Positions 43,751 through 52,623 of a stretch of DNA of 64,000 bases are shown here, in pieces. This DNA comes from Jutongia huaianensis. Its GTDB lineage: Bacteria > Bacillota > Clostridia > Lachnospirales > Lachnospiraceae. Made by a program: the position numbers and the translations under genes. Location of the stretch: NCBI RefSeq assembly GCF_014384985.1, contig NZ_JACRSX010000001.1, forward strand, positions 248,001 to 312,000, given 5' to 3'. The notes beneath the pieces are model-generated. The model did not search any database, was not told the origin of the DNA, and saw only the letters and a list, made by a program, of their open reading frames with translations. Numbering within the stretch: the first letter of the stretch is position 1; every line of letters begins with the position of its first letter.

Positions 43751-44104
43751 TTATTTCATTTTTGGTTTAAAAATCAACGAGGCAATATAACCAAAAATTA
43801 ACGCTCCGGAAACTCCCACGGAGCATGCTGTAAAACCGCCCTTAAATAATCCAATAAATCCTTCTTTGTCAATCGCTTCTTTCATACCACGAAATAAAAC
43901 ATTGCCAAAACCAAGCAGCGGAACTGTTGCTCCGGCACCCGCCCATTTTTCAAAAGGCTCGTACCAGCCAAGCGCACCAAGAATTACTCCGGTACACACC
44001 AGAATTACCATAATGCGTCCCGGCAGTAATTTTGTATTATCCATCAAAATCTGCACAGCCACACAGATTAATCCTCCCACGATAAATGCCCATATATAAT
44101 TCAT
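43751..44104 (-). CDS. spoVAE: Stage V sporulation protein AE
   Basis: 117 residues, the usual length of SpoVAE(b). Four hydrophobic helices; the family pattern is WAFIVGGLICVAVQILMDNTKLLPGRIMV and VPLLGFGNVLFRGMKEAIDKEGFIGLFKGGFTA. Part of the inner-membrane SpoVA channel that moves Ca-dipicolinate into the forespore and out at germination. The ATG at 44104 has AAAGGAGAAC just upstream. It follows spoVAD by 62 bp. Confidence 0.93.
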   Translation of the reverse strand: MNYIWAFIVGGLICVAVQILMDNTKLLPGRIMVILVCTGVILGALGWYEPFEKWAGAGATVPLLGFGNVLFRGMKEAIDKEGFIGLFKGGFTACSVGVSGALIFGYIASLIFKPKMK

Positions 44105-44166
44105 TTTTCGTTCTCCTTTTTCATGACAATTATTGAATGATTTTTCCAAAAAATATCTTTCGGATT

Positions 44167-45240
44167 TTATGATTTCTTTTCTGATCTTTCCTCCGCACTT
44201 TCCAATATGACACCATGCGCAATTCCCGGAACACTTTTTCCTTCATTAAAACTTACCGGCGATAAAAGTGCCCCTGTGGGAACAAATAAAACACGTTTCC
44301 ATTCCTGCTTCTGAAGCTTCTGCAAAATATATCCGGTCAGCATAACAGCACTGCATCCGCAGCCGCTGCCACCAGACTGGACATTTTGATCACCCCTGTA
44401 AATTTCAATACCGCAGTCCATATAACGGGACGCAATATCATAGCCTTTTGCTTCCAGAATATCTAGCAGGATCTGTCTGCCGACCTGTCCCAGATCACCG
44501 GTAATGATCTGATCATAATCCTCCGGCTTTCTCTGAAAATCCTCCAGATTTGCCGCGATCACATCTGCTGCTGCCGGCGCCATACATGCTCCCATATTCA
44601 TACTGTCCTTTACTCCGTAATCCACGATCTTCCCTGTGGTCACGCCCCGGACTTGTACGATTTTTTGGACATTGGTTTTTCCTTCCAACTTCTTTTTGGT
44701 ATCAAACTGGGAGGAAAGTACAACTGCCCCGCTCCCTGTCACGGTCCAGGTTGCCGCTTTCGGACGCTGATTACCATATCCCAGAGGAAAACGAAACTGC
44801 TTTTCCGCACTTGCAAAATGACTGGAGGTAAGAGCTACCACCCGGTCCGCAAATCCACCGTCCACTAACATTGATCCGATCGCCAGCGATTCTCCCATGG
44901 TAGAGCAGGCTCCGTACACACCAAAAATGGGAATATCCAGATTCATCAGTCCGAAGGAGGATGCGATCAACTGTCCCAGCAGATCCCCCGCCACAACATA
45001 TCGAATGTCCTTTTTTTCCAGTCCGCATTTTTCAATCGCCATCTCCGCAGCCATCTGCTGAAAACGCTCCTCTGCCTCCTCCCATGTGTCCTGCCCAGCC
45101 ATAGGATCCCTGATCACATGATCAAAATATTCTCCATAGGGTCCCTGCTCTTCCTTTTCCCCTACAACAGACGCCGCCCCTACGATCAGAGGCGGACAGT
45201 CAAATTCTACACTTTGTTTTCCGATTTCTTTTTTCGCCAT
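44167..45240 (-). CDS. spoVAD: Stage V sporulation protein AD
   Basis: 357 residues, a thiolase-fold protein that binds dipicolinic acid directly in the SpoVA complex. Visible: PPLIVGAASVVGEKEEQGPY, YVVAGDLLGQL, GVYGACSTMGES (the site of the thiolase Cys, here with the Cys kept), GAVVLSSQ, and the conserved SGGSGCGCSAVM near the end. The start has a strong AAAGGAGGTG. In most Bacilli and Clostridia spoVAC precedes it; here no spoVAC is found upstream in the window. Confidence 0.95.
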   Translation of the reverse strand: MAKKEIGKQSVEFDCPPLIVGAASVVGEKEEQGPYGEYFDHVIRDPMAGQDTWEEAEERFQQMAAEMAIEKCGLEKKDIRYVVAGDLLGQLIASSFGLMNLDIPIFGVYGACSTMGESLAIGSMLVDGGFADRVVALTSSHFASAEKQFRFPLGYGNQRPKAATWTVTGSGAVVLSSQFDTKKKLEGKTNVQKIVQVRGVTTGKIVDYGVKDSMNMGACMAPAAADVIAANLEDFQRKPEDYDQIITGDLGQVGRQILLDILEAKGYDIASRYMDCGIEIYRGDQNVQSGGSGCGCSAVMLTGYILQKLQKQEWKRVLFVPTGALLSPVSFNEGKSVPGIAHGVILESAEERSEKKS

Positions 45241-45372
45241 CCGGCACCTCCTTTCCTGTACAAAAAATGCACAGGTCTTTTATGCCTATTTTTTCCATTG
45301 AAGATGGCAATTATACATGATTAGATCAGAAAAGATGCCGGTTATATTTTTTAGAAAACTTCAAGAGCTTTC

Positions 45373-47280
45373 CTAAGAATATGGGACAATCTCCATATCC
45401 TCCTGTCGAGAGGTTGCCTCCGGAATTACATAAAACCACGTTCCGATCCGCATCCCGATAAATTTCTGATTTATGAATCCCCGGTATTCTTTTTTTACAG
45501 GATATTCTCCTATTTGCTGCAGCTTTCCATCTCTGTCATAATGATATAATACATAATAATTTTGCTCACGGTTCTCCTCTTTCTCGTCATCACTGTCTCC
45601 ATAGTCTGTCCCGCCAAAGCCTGCTATATTATTTTCTTCGTCAATAAAAATTTTCCGGTAATCCTCCAGTACATTGTTATATTTTATATGATCTATTTCC
45701 TTTTCATCATAAATGCTGAGTTTGTTATTGTCCGTAATATCGTACAGTGAAATTTTAGCATTTCCGTCCTCTGCTTCCCCGATCCCCAAAAGCAGATCAT
45801 CTTTCACCGGATGAAGATAACCGGAAAAACCGGGCATTTCGATCTTATCCACTACCTTCAATTTCTCCGGATCAGAAAAGTCAATGCTAAAAAGAGGATC
45901 CCGCTGCTGATAAGTCACTACATAACCCATATCCCCCAAAAAACGAACCGCCTTAATATCTTCATCTTTCGCAATATTCTTCCGCTTTGACAATAGCCGG
46001 AAATTCTCATCAAAGGCATAAGCACACACCTCTGTGCTGCCAATAACGGCACCAATCATATCCGGATCATCCTCATATTGATAATGAAGGATCTGCGTGA
46101 TCACATACAGCTTATCCCCCCGCTCCTGGATTCCAAAGCTGCTGGTGATCGTTCCCTGCATAGTCTCGGTTTTGTCTCCGATCAGACGCCCCTGATACAA
46201 CTGCAGTTTTACAATACGGGTCTGATCGTATTTTTCTTTTTTATCCGTATCCGCATAAAGCGTCGTCGAAAGATATAAATTACTTTCTGTCATATATACG
46301 TCCAGATACCTTCCAATCACTGCCTTCACATCCTGTCTCTGCACATCTCCGGATAATTTCCACGAGCTCACCATGGTATAGGCATTTCCATCCGAGTCCG
46401 GCGGCAATATAATATTCTGCGTTCCCAAAAGCTCCCCGTCCAGCCCCGGAATATAACGATCTTTATTCTCCTCTTTCATAGCGGTCACCGGAACCTTTAT
46501 CTGCTGTGTCACCAGATATAACATACCATCATATTCCCGCAGCGTATTATAATTTCCGTTTTGTATCGTATGTCTGATTTCCTTCGGATGCTCCATATCG
46601 GAGATATCATAAAAATATGCCACTGTCTTTATATCCCATTCAAAATTTCCCTGAATCTCCTCCACAACTGTCAGAATATTTCCGCTGACATAAAGCTCTG
46701 CATTATATTCCTCCCAAATCGGCGAACGGTAAAGCTTGTATCTTTTTCCATCTCTGCCCTCCGGAAGCGGAACGGGAATGCTCTGCACCTCCTGCGTTTT
46801 CTTTCCATCCGGCCGGAATATATGAACTGTATGCTGCTTTTTCTTACTGGATAATGTATAGATCCATTGGCCATCCGTCACGGCATAATCTGCTTCTCCG
46901 ATCCCTTTCTCCCGTTGATTCATCGAAGTATATGTTTCCACCGATCTTCCTACCTGGACAGCAGAACCATTCACTCCTCCCGTCGATGACGAGGACTTCA
47001 TAAGTGCCGTCAGGTTTCCCCCATCCTCCAGCATATAGCGGTCCTGCTTCTCCAGCAGTCCCGAAAAATACCGGTATATCTCATGATAGCTTGAAACACA
47101 TGGAATATCGGTTGTGTATTCCCCTCTCCTTTTTCCAAAAAAGACACTGCAAAGCAAAATCACCAACACCAGCCAGATCACCACTGACCCTGCCAAAACC
47201 TTTTTTCCCCAACGGTGTCTGCGAAGCATCACCTGTTCCATCCGCATACCGATCAATCTCTCTGTTTCTGTCATTTTCAT
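45373..47280 (-). CDS. Beta-propeller membrane protein (COG4880-like)
   Basis: About 635 residues. One membrane helix lies near the N terminus (about 28-50: VLAGSVVIWLVLVILLCSVFF) with a short basic cytoplasmic part, so type II-like anchoring with the rest outside. The outer part is a C-terminal beta-propeller domain distantly related to WD-40: repeated blades such as EADYAVTDGQWIYTL, DMEHPKEIRHTI, VVDKIEMPGFSGYLHPV, NKLSIYDEKEIDHIKYNN. Such proteins are widespread in Firmicutes with no known role. Start is uncertain (47280 has GGAG six bases upstream; 47292 has GGGGG five bases upstream). A strong hairpin overlaps the leader. Confidence 0.72.
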   Translation of the reverse strand: MKMTETERLIGMRMEQVMLRRHRWGKKVLAGSVVIWLVLVILLCSVFFGKRRGEYTTDIPCVSSYHEIYRYFSGLLEKQDRYMLEDGGNLTALMKSSSSTGGVNGSAVQVGRSVETYTSMNQREKGIGEADYAVTDGQWIYTLSSKKKQHTVHIFRPDGKKTQEVQSIPVPLPEGRDGKRYKLYRSPIWEEYNAELYVSGNILTVVEEIQGNFEWDIKTVAYFYDISDMEHPKEIRHTIQNGNYNTLREYDGMLYLVTQQIKVPVTAMKEENKDRYIPGLDGELLGTQNIILPPDSDGNAYTMVSSWKLSGDVQRQDVKAVIGRYLDVYMTESNLYLSTTLYADTDKKEKYDQTRIVKLQLYQGRLIGDKTETMQGTITSSFGIQERGDKLYVITQILHYQYEDDPDMIGAVIGSTEVCAYAFDENFRLLSKRKNIAKDEDIKAVRFLGDMGYVVTYQQRDPLFSIDFSDPEKLKVVDKIEMPGFSGYLHPVKDDLLLGIGEAEDGNAKISLYDITDNNKLSIYDEKEIDHIKYNNVLEDYRKIFIDEENNIAGFGGTDYGDSDDEKEENREQNYYVLYHYDRDGKLQQIGEYPVKKEYRGFINQKFIGMRIGTWFYVIPEATSRQEDMEIVPYS

Positions 47281-47303
47281 AGGCCACTCCATTTCTGCCC
47301 CCT

Positions 47304-47335
47304 GACGGGATGCAAAAAAACATTTGCATCCCGTT
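47304..47335 (-). other. 12-bp perfect hairpin in the propeller gene leader
   Basis: ACGGGATGCAAA (47305-47316) and TTTGCATCCCGT (47323-47334) pair around 6 nt. It lies 12-45 bp before the probable start codon and so could control ribosome access. G-rich runs (GGGGG) flank it on both sides on the minus strand. Confidence 0.5.
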
Positions 47336-47460
47336 CCCCCAAGGGCACGTTTTCCGTCTTTTATCGTTTCCCATTTGGAATTCCTATTAAACTGTGTCCC
47401 CAGAACAGAAAATGTTGCACCGAATGAAAAAATTTTCAACTAAAACTTTTCCTGTTACGC

Positions 47461-47500
47461 AAAAACGGGGTTTGTACGTTTTTGTACAAACCCCGTTTTT
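47461..47500 (-). terminator. Strong terminator after tktB
   Basis: Perfect 17-bp inverted repeat: AAAAACGGGGTTTGTAC (47461-47477) with GTACAAACCCCGTTTTT (47484-47500), A/T runs on both outer ends. It ends the aldolase-tktA-tktB unit. Confidence 0.92.
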
Positions 47501-47575
47501 ATTCTGTACAGCGAAATGATATTTTCCCTACGCTGATCACAGCTTATGGATCAGACCGCTGTTAAAATTCAAATC

Positions 47576-48520
47576 TTACTCTGCAACAAATGCCTTAACC
47601 TTTGCATAAATGCTGTCTGCATCCAGACCATATTTCTTGATCAGTTCTACAGCCGGACCGGACTCACCAAAGGTATCATTAACACCGATCTTCATAACCT
47701 TTGTCGGTGCCTTTGCAGAAAGACAGTCACAGACTGCGCTTCCCAGACCGCCAATAACAGAATGTTCCTCTACCGTAACAACCTTGCCTGTTTCTTTGGC
47801 TGCAGCAACCACCAGATCCTCATCCAACGGTTTAATCGTATGAATATTAATCACCTTAGCAAAGATGCCGTCTGCTGCCAGCTTCTCGGCAGCCTCCAGA
47901 GACTCTCCAACCTCAAGACCTGTTGCAATAATAGTCACGTCCTTACCCTCACGGAGAACAACACCCTTTCCCATCTCAAACTTGTAGTCCGGTCTGTCAT
48001 TGATCACCGGCACAGCCAGACGGCCAAAACGGATATATACAGGACCATCATGATCCAAAGCAGCCTTTACGGCAGCCTTTGCTTCCACATCATCTGATGG
48101 ATTCATTACGATCATTCCAGGGATTGTACGCATTAATGCCAGATCCTCACAGCACTGATGGGTTGCTCCATCCTCTCCTACGGAGATACCGGCATGTGTT
48201 GCACCAATCTTTACATTGAGATGCGGATATGCAATGGAATTACGAACCTGCTCAAAAGCACGTCCCGCTGCAAACATTGCAAAGGAGCTTACAAACGGAA
48301 TCTTTCCTGTTGTTGCAAGACCAGCTGCAATCCCCATCATATCACACTCTGCAATACCACAATCTATATGTCTGTCCGGATACGCCTTTTTGAAGATTGC
48401 AGTCTTGGTTGCTGCTGCCAGATCGGCATCAAGCACTACAAGGTTTGGATATTCCTCTGCATATTCCTTCAACGCATTTCCGTAGCTTTCTCTCGTCGCG
48501 ATTTTCTTTACGTCAGCCAT
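47576..48520 (-). CDS. tktB: Transketolase, C-terminal subunit
   Basis: 314 residues: the pyrimidine-binding and C-terminal parts of transketolase as a separate chain. Seen: ESYGNALKEYAEEYPNLVVLDADLAA, HIDCGIAECDMMGIAAGLA (catalytic Glu for thiamine), GEDGATHQCCEDLALMRTIPGM, and the C-terminal VTVEEHSVIGGLGSAV. Works with the N-terminal subunit to move two-carbon units in the non-oxidative pentose phosphate pathway, with TPP. The ATG at 48520 has AGGAGG six bases upstream. 12 bp after tktA. Confidence 0.95.
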   Translation of the reverse strand: MADVKKIATRESYGNALKEYAEEYPNLVVLDADLAAATKTAIFKKAYPDRHIDCGIAECDMMGIAAGLATTGKIPFVSSFAMFAAGRAFEQVRNSIAYPHLNVKIGATHAGISVGEDGATHQCCEDLALMRTIPGMIVMNPSDDVEAKAAVKAALDHDGPVYIRFGRLAVPVINDRPDYKFEMGKGVVLREGKDVTIIATGLEVGESLEAAEKLAADGIFAKVINIHTIKPLDEDLVVAAAKETGKVVTVEEHSVIGGLGSAVCDCLSAKAPTKVMKIGVNDTFGESGPAVELIKKYGLDADSIYAKVKAFVAE

Positions 48521-48532
48521 GTTCATCCTCCT

Positions 48533-49363
48533 TTACTTTAAGCTCTCACCGATTTTGTCCAGATCAGCCATTGCCTGTGCATACTGCTCATCATTTGGAG
48601 CAGAACCATGCCAGCTTGCCTGATTCTCCATGAAGCTTACGCCCTTACCCTTGATACTCTTTGCAATGATCGCTGTCGGCATTCCCTTGGTAGCCCTTGC
48701 CTTCTTGAAAGCATCTGCGATCTGATCAAAATCATGGGCATCAATCTCCATCACATTGAAATTAAATGCTTTAAACTTCTCAGCGATTGGATATGGTGAA
48801 CATACATCTGCAATATCTCCATCAATCTGGAGTCCATTATTATCTACGATCACTACGAGATTATCCAGCTTGCGGGCACCTGCAAACATTGCAGCCTCCC
48901 AGACCTGACCCTCCTGGATCTCTCCATCACCTAACAGTGTATAGGTACGGTAATCTGCATTGTCCAGCTTTGCGGACAGTGCCATACCAACGGCTGCGGA
49001 AATTCCCTGTCCCAGGGAACCGCTTGACATATCAACTCCCGGAATATGCTTCATATCCGGATGTCCCTGCAGATAAGATCCAACATGACGAAGTGTTTTA
49101 AGATCCTCCTTCGGAAAATATCCTTTCTCCGCTAATGTGGCATAAAGTGCCGGTGCAATGTGACCCTTGGAAAGTACGAAACGGTCACGGTCTGCTTTCT
49201 TTGGATCCTTTGGATCTACATTCATTTCTTCAAAATAAAGATATGTTAAAATGTCTGCTGCAGAAAGGGATCCGCCCGGATGACCGGATTTTGCACTGTG
49301 TACTGCTGTCACAATGCCCTTACGAATCTCATTTGCAGTTTTCTTTAATGCTAATGTATCCAT
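48533..49363 (-). CDS. tktA: Transketolase, N-terminal subunit
   Basis: 276 residues: the TPP pyrophosphate-binding domain with SAKSGHPGGSLSAADILTYLYF, VLSKGHIAPALYATLAEKG, SLGQGISAAVGMALSAK and the Mg/TPP motif LGDGEIQEGQVWEAAMFA through VDNNGLQID. It pairs with the chain encoded 12 bp downstream. Having thiamine-dependent transketolase in the same window as thiamine genes is coincidental as far as sequence shows. Confidence 0.95.
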   Translation of the reverse strand: MDTLALKKTANEIRKGIVTAVHSAKSGHPGGSLSAADILTYLYFEEMNVDPKDPKKADRDRFVLSKGHIAPALYATLAEKGYFPKEDLKTLRHVGSYLQGHPDMKHIPGVDMSSGSLGQGISAAVGMALSAKLDNADYRTYTLLGDGEIQEGQVWEAAMFAGARKLDNLVVIVDNNGLQIDGDIADVCSPYPIAEKFKAFNFNVMEIDAHDFDQIADAFKKARATKGMPTAIIAKSIKGKGVSFMENQASWHGSAPNDEQYAQAMADLDKIGESLK

Positions 49364-49453
49364 TTTATTTTCCTTTCTGTCTTTACATTTTTGTATAAAG
49401 TGATGTACTCCCGGATGACATATTATGTCCCTGGAAAGAGCTCTTCATACTGC

Positions 49454-50110
49454 TTACTGACCAAATACGGCAAGATATTCCTTCTGGAACTTCTCAATAC
49501 CCTGATCTGTCAGCGGATGCTTTGTCATCTGCTCAATCACAGAATACGGAACAGTTGCGATATCAGCACCTGCAAGAGCGCAGTCCGTTACATGGATCGG
49601 ATTACGGATGCTTGCTGCGATGATCTCTGTGTCGATACCATAGTTATCAAAAATAGCTGTAATGGTCTCGATCAGATCAATACCCGGCTGTGAGATATCA
49701 TCCAGACGTCCCAGGAATGGTGATACATATGCCGCACCTGCTCTGGCCGCCAGAAGTGCCTGATTGGCAGAGAAGATCAATGTAACATTTACCTTGATAC
49801 CCTCAGAAGCCAAAACCTTTGTAGCCTTGAGACCCTCAACAGTCATCGGAATCTTTACTACCATGTTTGGATGAAGCTTTGCAATCTCGCGTCCCTCTGC
49901 GATCATTCCCTCTGCATCAACCGTTGTTGCCTTAACCTCACCACTGATCGGACCATCCACGATGGAAGCGATCTCCTTCAGGATCTCCTCCTGGCTTTTG
50001 CCGCCTTCCTTTGCGATCAGGGATGGATTTGTAGTTACACCACAGATCACACCCATATCATTTGCTTTTTTGATGTCTTCGATCTTTGCTGTGTCAACAA
50101 AAAATTTCAT
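49454..50110 (-). CDS. fsa: Transaldolase-type fructose-6-phosphate aldolase
   Basis: 218 residues, the small single-domain transaldolase class (TalC/FSA). [18 protein letters not shown] at the start, [14 protein letters not shown], the Schiff-base lysine in [23 protein letters not shown], and [13 protein letters not shown]. It could be a true transaldolase or a fructose-6-phosphate aldolase; with the split transketolase next door a transaldolase role is more likely. The ATG at 50110 has GGAGG and a consensus promoter. Confidence 0.9.
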   Translation of the reverse strand: MKFFVDTAKIEDIKKANDMGVICGVTTNPSLIAKEGGKSQEEILKEIASIVDGPISGEVKATTVDAEGMIAEGREIAKLHPNMVVKIPMTVEGLKATKVLASEGIKVNVTLIFSANQALLAARAGAAYVSPFLGRLDDISQPGIDLIETITAIFDNYGIDTEIIAASIRNPIHVTDCALAGADIATVPYSVIEQMTKHPLTDQGIEKFQKEYLAVFGQ

Positions 50111-50184
50111 TTTAATGTTCCTCCTCTTTCTTAGTGATTTCATACGCCATTTGCTCATTGCATAACATACAAACTACTGCTTTT

Positions 50185-50213
50185 AGTATACCTCTTTTCT
50201 CGTGCATGGTCAA
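50185..50213 (-). promoter_or_regulatory. Promoter of the aldolase-transketolase operon
   Basis: Minus strand TTGACC (complement of 50208-50213), 17-bp spacer, TATACT (complement of 50185-50190). Confidence 0.75.
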
Positions 50214-50243
50214 CAAAAATAGCGTTTTCTTTTCGTCATTTTG

Positions 50244-52016
50244 TCAATAAAACCAGAATCCTTTCCAGTCATTTTTGTAAACTCTGTACAATGCCCCCTT
50301 GACATGGAAAGAACGGATCTGTCTGCCGTCTTTGCCTGTTTCTTCAAAAATATGATCCCCGGAGCGGCAATATAAGAAACTTTCATCGTACGGTGTCACA
50401 TTACCACCCTTTTCATTCCAGGTAAGACGTTCCTTTTCCAGAAGAGCATATGTCCCCGCCGACTCATCCACAAGATATTTATAATAATATGAATTGTTTT
50501 TTTGTCCGGAAGTTCCCCTGCCGGCATTATTATTCAGCATACCGACATAATACTGTCCCTCTGCCAGATTACTGCTTTTTTCTACGACCAGTGCATTCTG
50601 TCCATACTGTGACCGGAACAGCTCCGGCGTAGTTGTCTTTCCGCTGTCAAGGATCGAATTAACGATCGGTGTCGCCTGTGTCGGCTCCGCCTGACCATCT
50701 GCCAGTGCCTTTGTGAGAAGCTTTTTGCGAAGACGTTTCATAGCTTTTCCTTTGCCGGATATATTCCACAATTTCTGATCCGTCATCATATAATCCAGCT
50801 TTGGCATTAAACTGTTGACATTACTCACTTTCATGATCGTAGAATATTTGGAAGACCCCAGCAATAACTGGTTGATTCCTGTCACCTGAACGGAGTCCGG
50901 TGCCATATAATTTCTGCCCTTCAGCTTTCCGCTCTTGTCCGCCCGCTTGACCAGCTTTACCAGAGATGGAATATCCGATAAATCCAGTGCATCTGATACA
51001 TCCCCGGAATTTACCTCAACCTTGACCACACTTCCCAGAGATTGGGAACGCTGTACCGGCTGTGCCAGTACATAAACGGCTCCGGCTCCATCGTAGGCAA
51101 ACTCTCCATAGATATGATGCAGTGGAATTTCCAGACAATCCACTACCTGCCCCAGTTCGTTCACGCGGGCAAGAGTATTGTCATCCACCTCATACACCAG
51201 CGTATCGTAAATCTGCTCCATATTATAGCCGATTTCCTTCGTCGGGAATTCTCCGCGTAAAACACCGCTGTTGTCATACAAAAGCACTGCCTGCTTTTTA
51301 GTGCCTGTCCCTGCAAACACCGTATAAAGTCCATTCTGTAAAGGTGTTTTGCTTCTGCCCTCTTCCAGCTTCAAAATGGTCTGTGCTCCACTGTAACTTT
51401 TGGGCATATCCACTTTATAGTACAGGGTATTGGCCAGCTCGTCTTTTTTATTGTACAGCCTAAAGATCAGATAATTTGTTTTGTCCGGTACCAGTCCAAT
51501 GATCTGGTATTCATGCTCCATTGCAACATTACCGGAGGCTCCGTTATCCAGCGTCCGTGTAAAGTCCGGAATCTTGTCATCATCCACAGAAACTGTATAT
51601 CTGCAGTAAAATCTGCCTTTGCTCTTAAAATACATATATAAAGACTCCGGATTCGTTCCATACGGATTATACGCCCAAAGAGGATCCTCCTCTGAATAGT
51701 CCCGTTTTTTCTTGATATCTGTCAGCATATCCTCTGCCGCAGCAGATTTTGCCTTGTTGTAAATGGCATCCACGCTTCCGTACTCTCTGGTGACTACATT
51801 TTTCTTGTCTCCAGACAGATACAGCGTCTGCAGCTCCAGCTTATCCACATCCTCCAGTGCTTTATCCTTCGTGTCCGTGTCCATCTCCTCCTGCAGAAGG
51901 GCAGCCTTTTTCTTTTCCTGCTGCCGGTTCACGGAATTCATCTTCCACAAAAATGCTCCCATCCCCGCGATCATCACAAGGCTGGTGATCAATATGGTTA
52001 ACAGCTTTTTCTTCAT
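50244..52016 (-). CDS. Arylsulfotransferase-like membrane-anchored protein, probably inactive
   Basis: About 590 residues, with an N-terminal hydrophobic helix (about 6-24) and the rest outside. The layout resembles AssT: an N-terminal domain with WAYNPYGTNPESLYMYFKS and HEYQIIGLVPDKTNYLIFRL, then propeller-like blades (LEIPLHHIYGEF, QLLLGSSKYSTIMKVS, GQYYVGMLNNN). In AssT relatives these blades carry catalytic His; here the stretch MAPDSVQ, where WIHxNS is usual, lacks it, and GQNALVV stands where GQHS is usual. HH at about 300 is kept. So I call it AssT-like, likely a pseudoenzyme. Start may be a GTG at 52025 instead. Confidence 0.6.
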   Translation of the reverse strand: MKKKLLTILITSLVMIAGMGAFLWKMNSVNRQQEKKKAALLQEEMDTDTKDKALEDVDKLELQTLYLSGDKKNVVTREYGSVDAIYNKAKSAAAEDMLTDIKKKRDYSEEDPLWAYNPYGTNPESLYMYFKSKGRFYCRYTVSVDDDKIPDFTRTLDNGASGNVAMEHEYQIIGLVPDKTNYLIFRLYNKKDELANTLYYKVDMPKSYSGAQTILKLEEGRSKTPLQNGLYTVFAGTGTKKQAVLLYDNSGVLRGEFPTKEIGYNMEQIYDTLVYEVDDNTLARVNELGQVVDCLEIPLHHIYGEFAYDGAGAVYVLAQPVQRSQSLGSVVKVEVNSGDVSDALDLSDIPSLVKLVKRADKSGKLKGRNYMAPDSVQVTGINQLLLGSSKYSTIMKVSNVNSLMPKLDYMMTDQKLWNISGKGKAMKRLRKKLLTKALADGQAEPTQATPIVNSILDSGKTTTPELFRSQYGQNALVVEKSSNLAEGQYYVGMLNNNAGRGTSGQKNNSYYYKYLVDESAGTYALLEKERLTWNEKGGNVTPYDESFLYCRSGDHIFEETGKDGRQIRSFHVKGALYRVYKNDWKGFWFY

Positions 52017-52021
52017 CCGTT

Positions 52022-52462
52022 TCACATTCCCTTTCTACCTGCTCCTCCATCCTCACGAAGAGCATTTAACATAATATCATACAACTCCGGAGCGTTCTTG
52101 CGGATCAGTACCGGGTGCATATCCCGGTCCAGAAAACAATGACCGGTCCTTCCGGTACTGCGCAGCTCCCCGGTTATCTCATCACGCACTTCATATGCAA
52201 ATTCCATTTTCAATCCGTCAAACTTTGCCATACGAACCGAAATGCAGATCTTATCCCCAAAACGAACCGGTTGTTTATATTGACAATCCACAAAGGTAAC
52301 GGGAATGATCATGCCCCGCTCCTCCAGCCCCCGGTAGGAAAGGCCGATCTCGTCCATCCATTGAAGCCTTGCCTCCTCAAAATAGCGGATATAATTGGAA
52401 TGATGCACGATTCCCATCTGATCCGTCTCGTAATAATTTACCGAACGACTATATTTTTTCAT
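52022..52462 (-). CDS. YbgC/FadM-type acyl-CoA thioesterase
   Basis: 146 residues, a single hotdog fold of the 4HBT family. The signature is YYETDQMGIVHHSNYIRYFEEAR with the catalytic Asp in ETDQMG, followed by VTFVDCQYKQPVRFGDKI. It hydrolyses acyl-CoA thioesters; substrates range widely. Its stop touches the start of the arylsulfotransferase-like gene, so they are made together. Ribosome site GAGGGGG. Confidence 0.87.
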   Translation of the reverse strand: MKKYSRSVNYYETDQMGIVHHSNYIRYFEEARLQWMDEIGLSYRGLEERGMIIPVTFVDCQYKQPVRFGDKICISVRMAKFDGLKMEFAYEVRDEITGELRSTGRTGHCFLDRDMHPVLIRKNAPELYDIMLNALREDGGAGRKGM

Positions 52463-52484
52463 ACTGTCCCCCTCATTTCATATT

Positions 52485-52513
52485 TTGACAGAATAAATCT
52501 TTACGGTTATCAT
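52485..52513 (+). promoter_or_regulatory. Promoter of the ABC-F gene
   Basis: TTGACA (52485-52490), 17-bp spacer, TATCAT (52508-52513). About 100 nt of leader follow, with no obvious uORF-type attenuator. Confidence 0.65.
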
Positions 52514-52623
52514 ATGATGAGAGCAGCAAAATTTTGTATGCTTTCATCATCACAGGTTTATTCTTTTCTTTATTATAAAGGATTCCCGTGTCGTGTCAAT
52601 GAAAAAGGAAATGGAGATTACTT

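Noticed and set aside
47281..47439. Longer N terminus for the propeller protein (start at 47439)
   Set aside because: It would translate through a perfect hairpin with a poly-T stretch, and no ribosome site precedes 47439.
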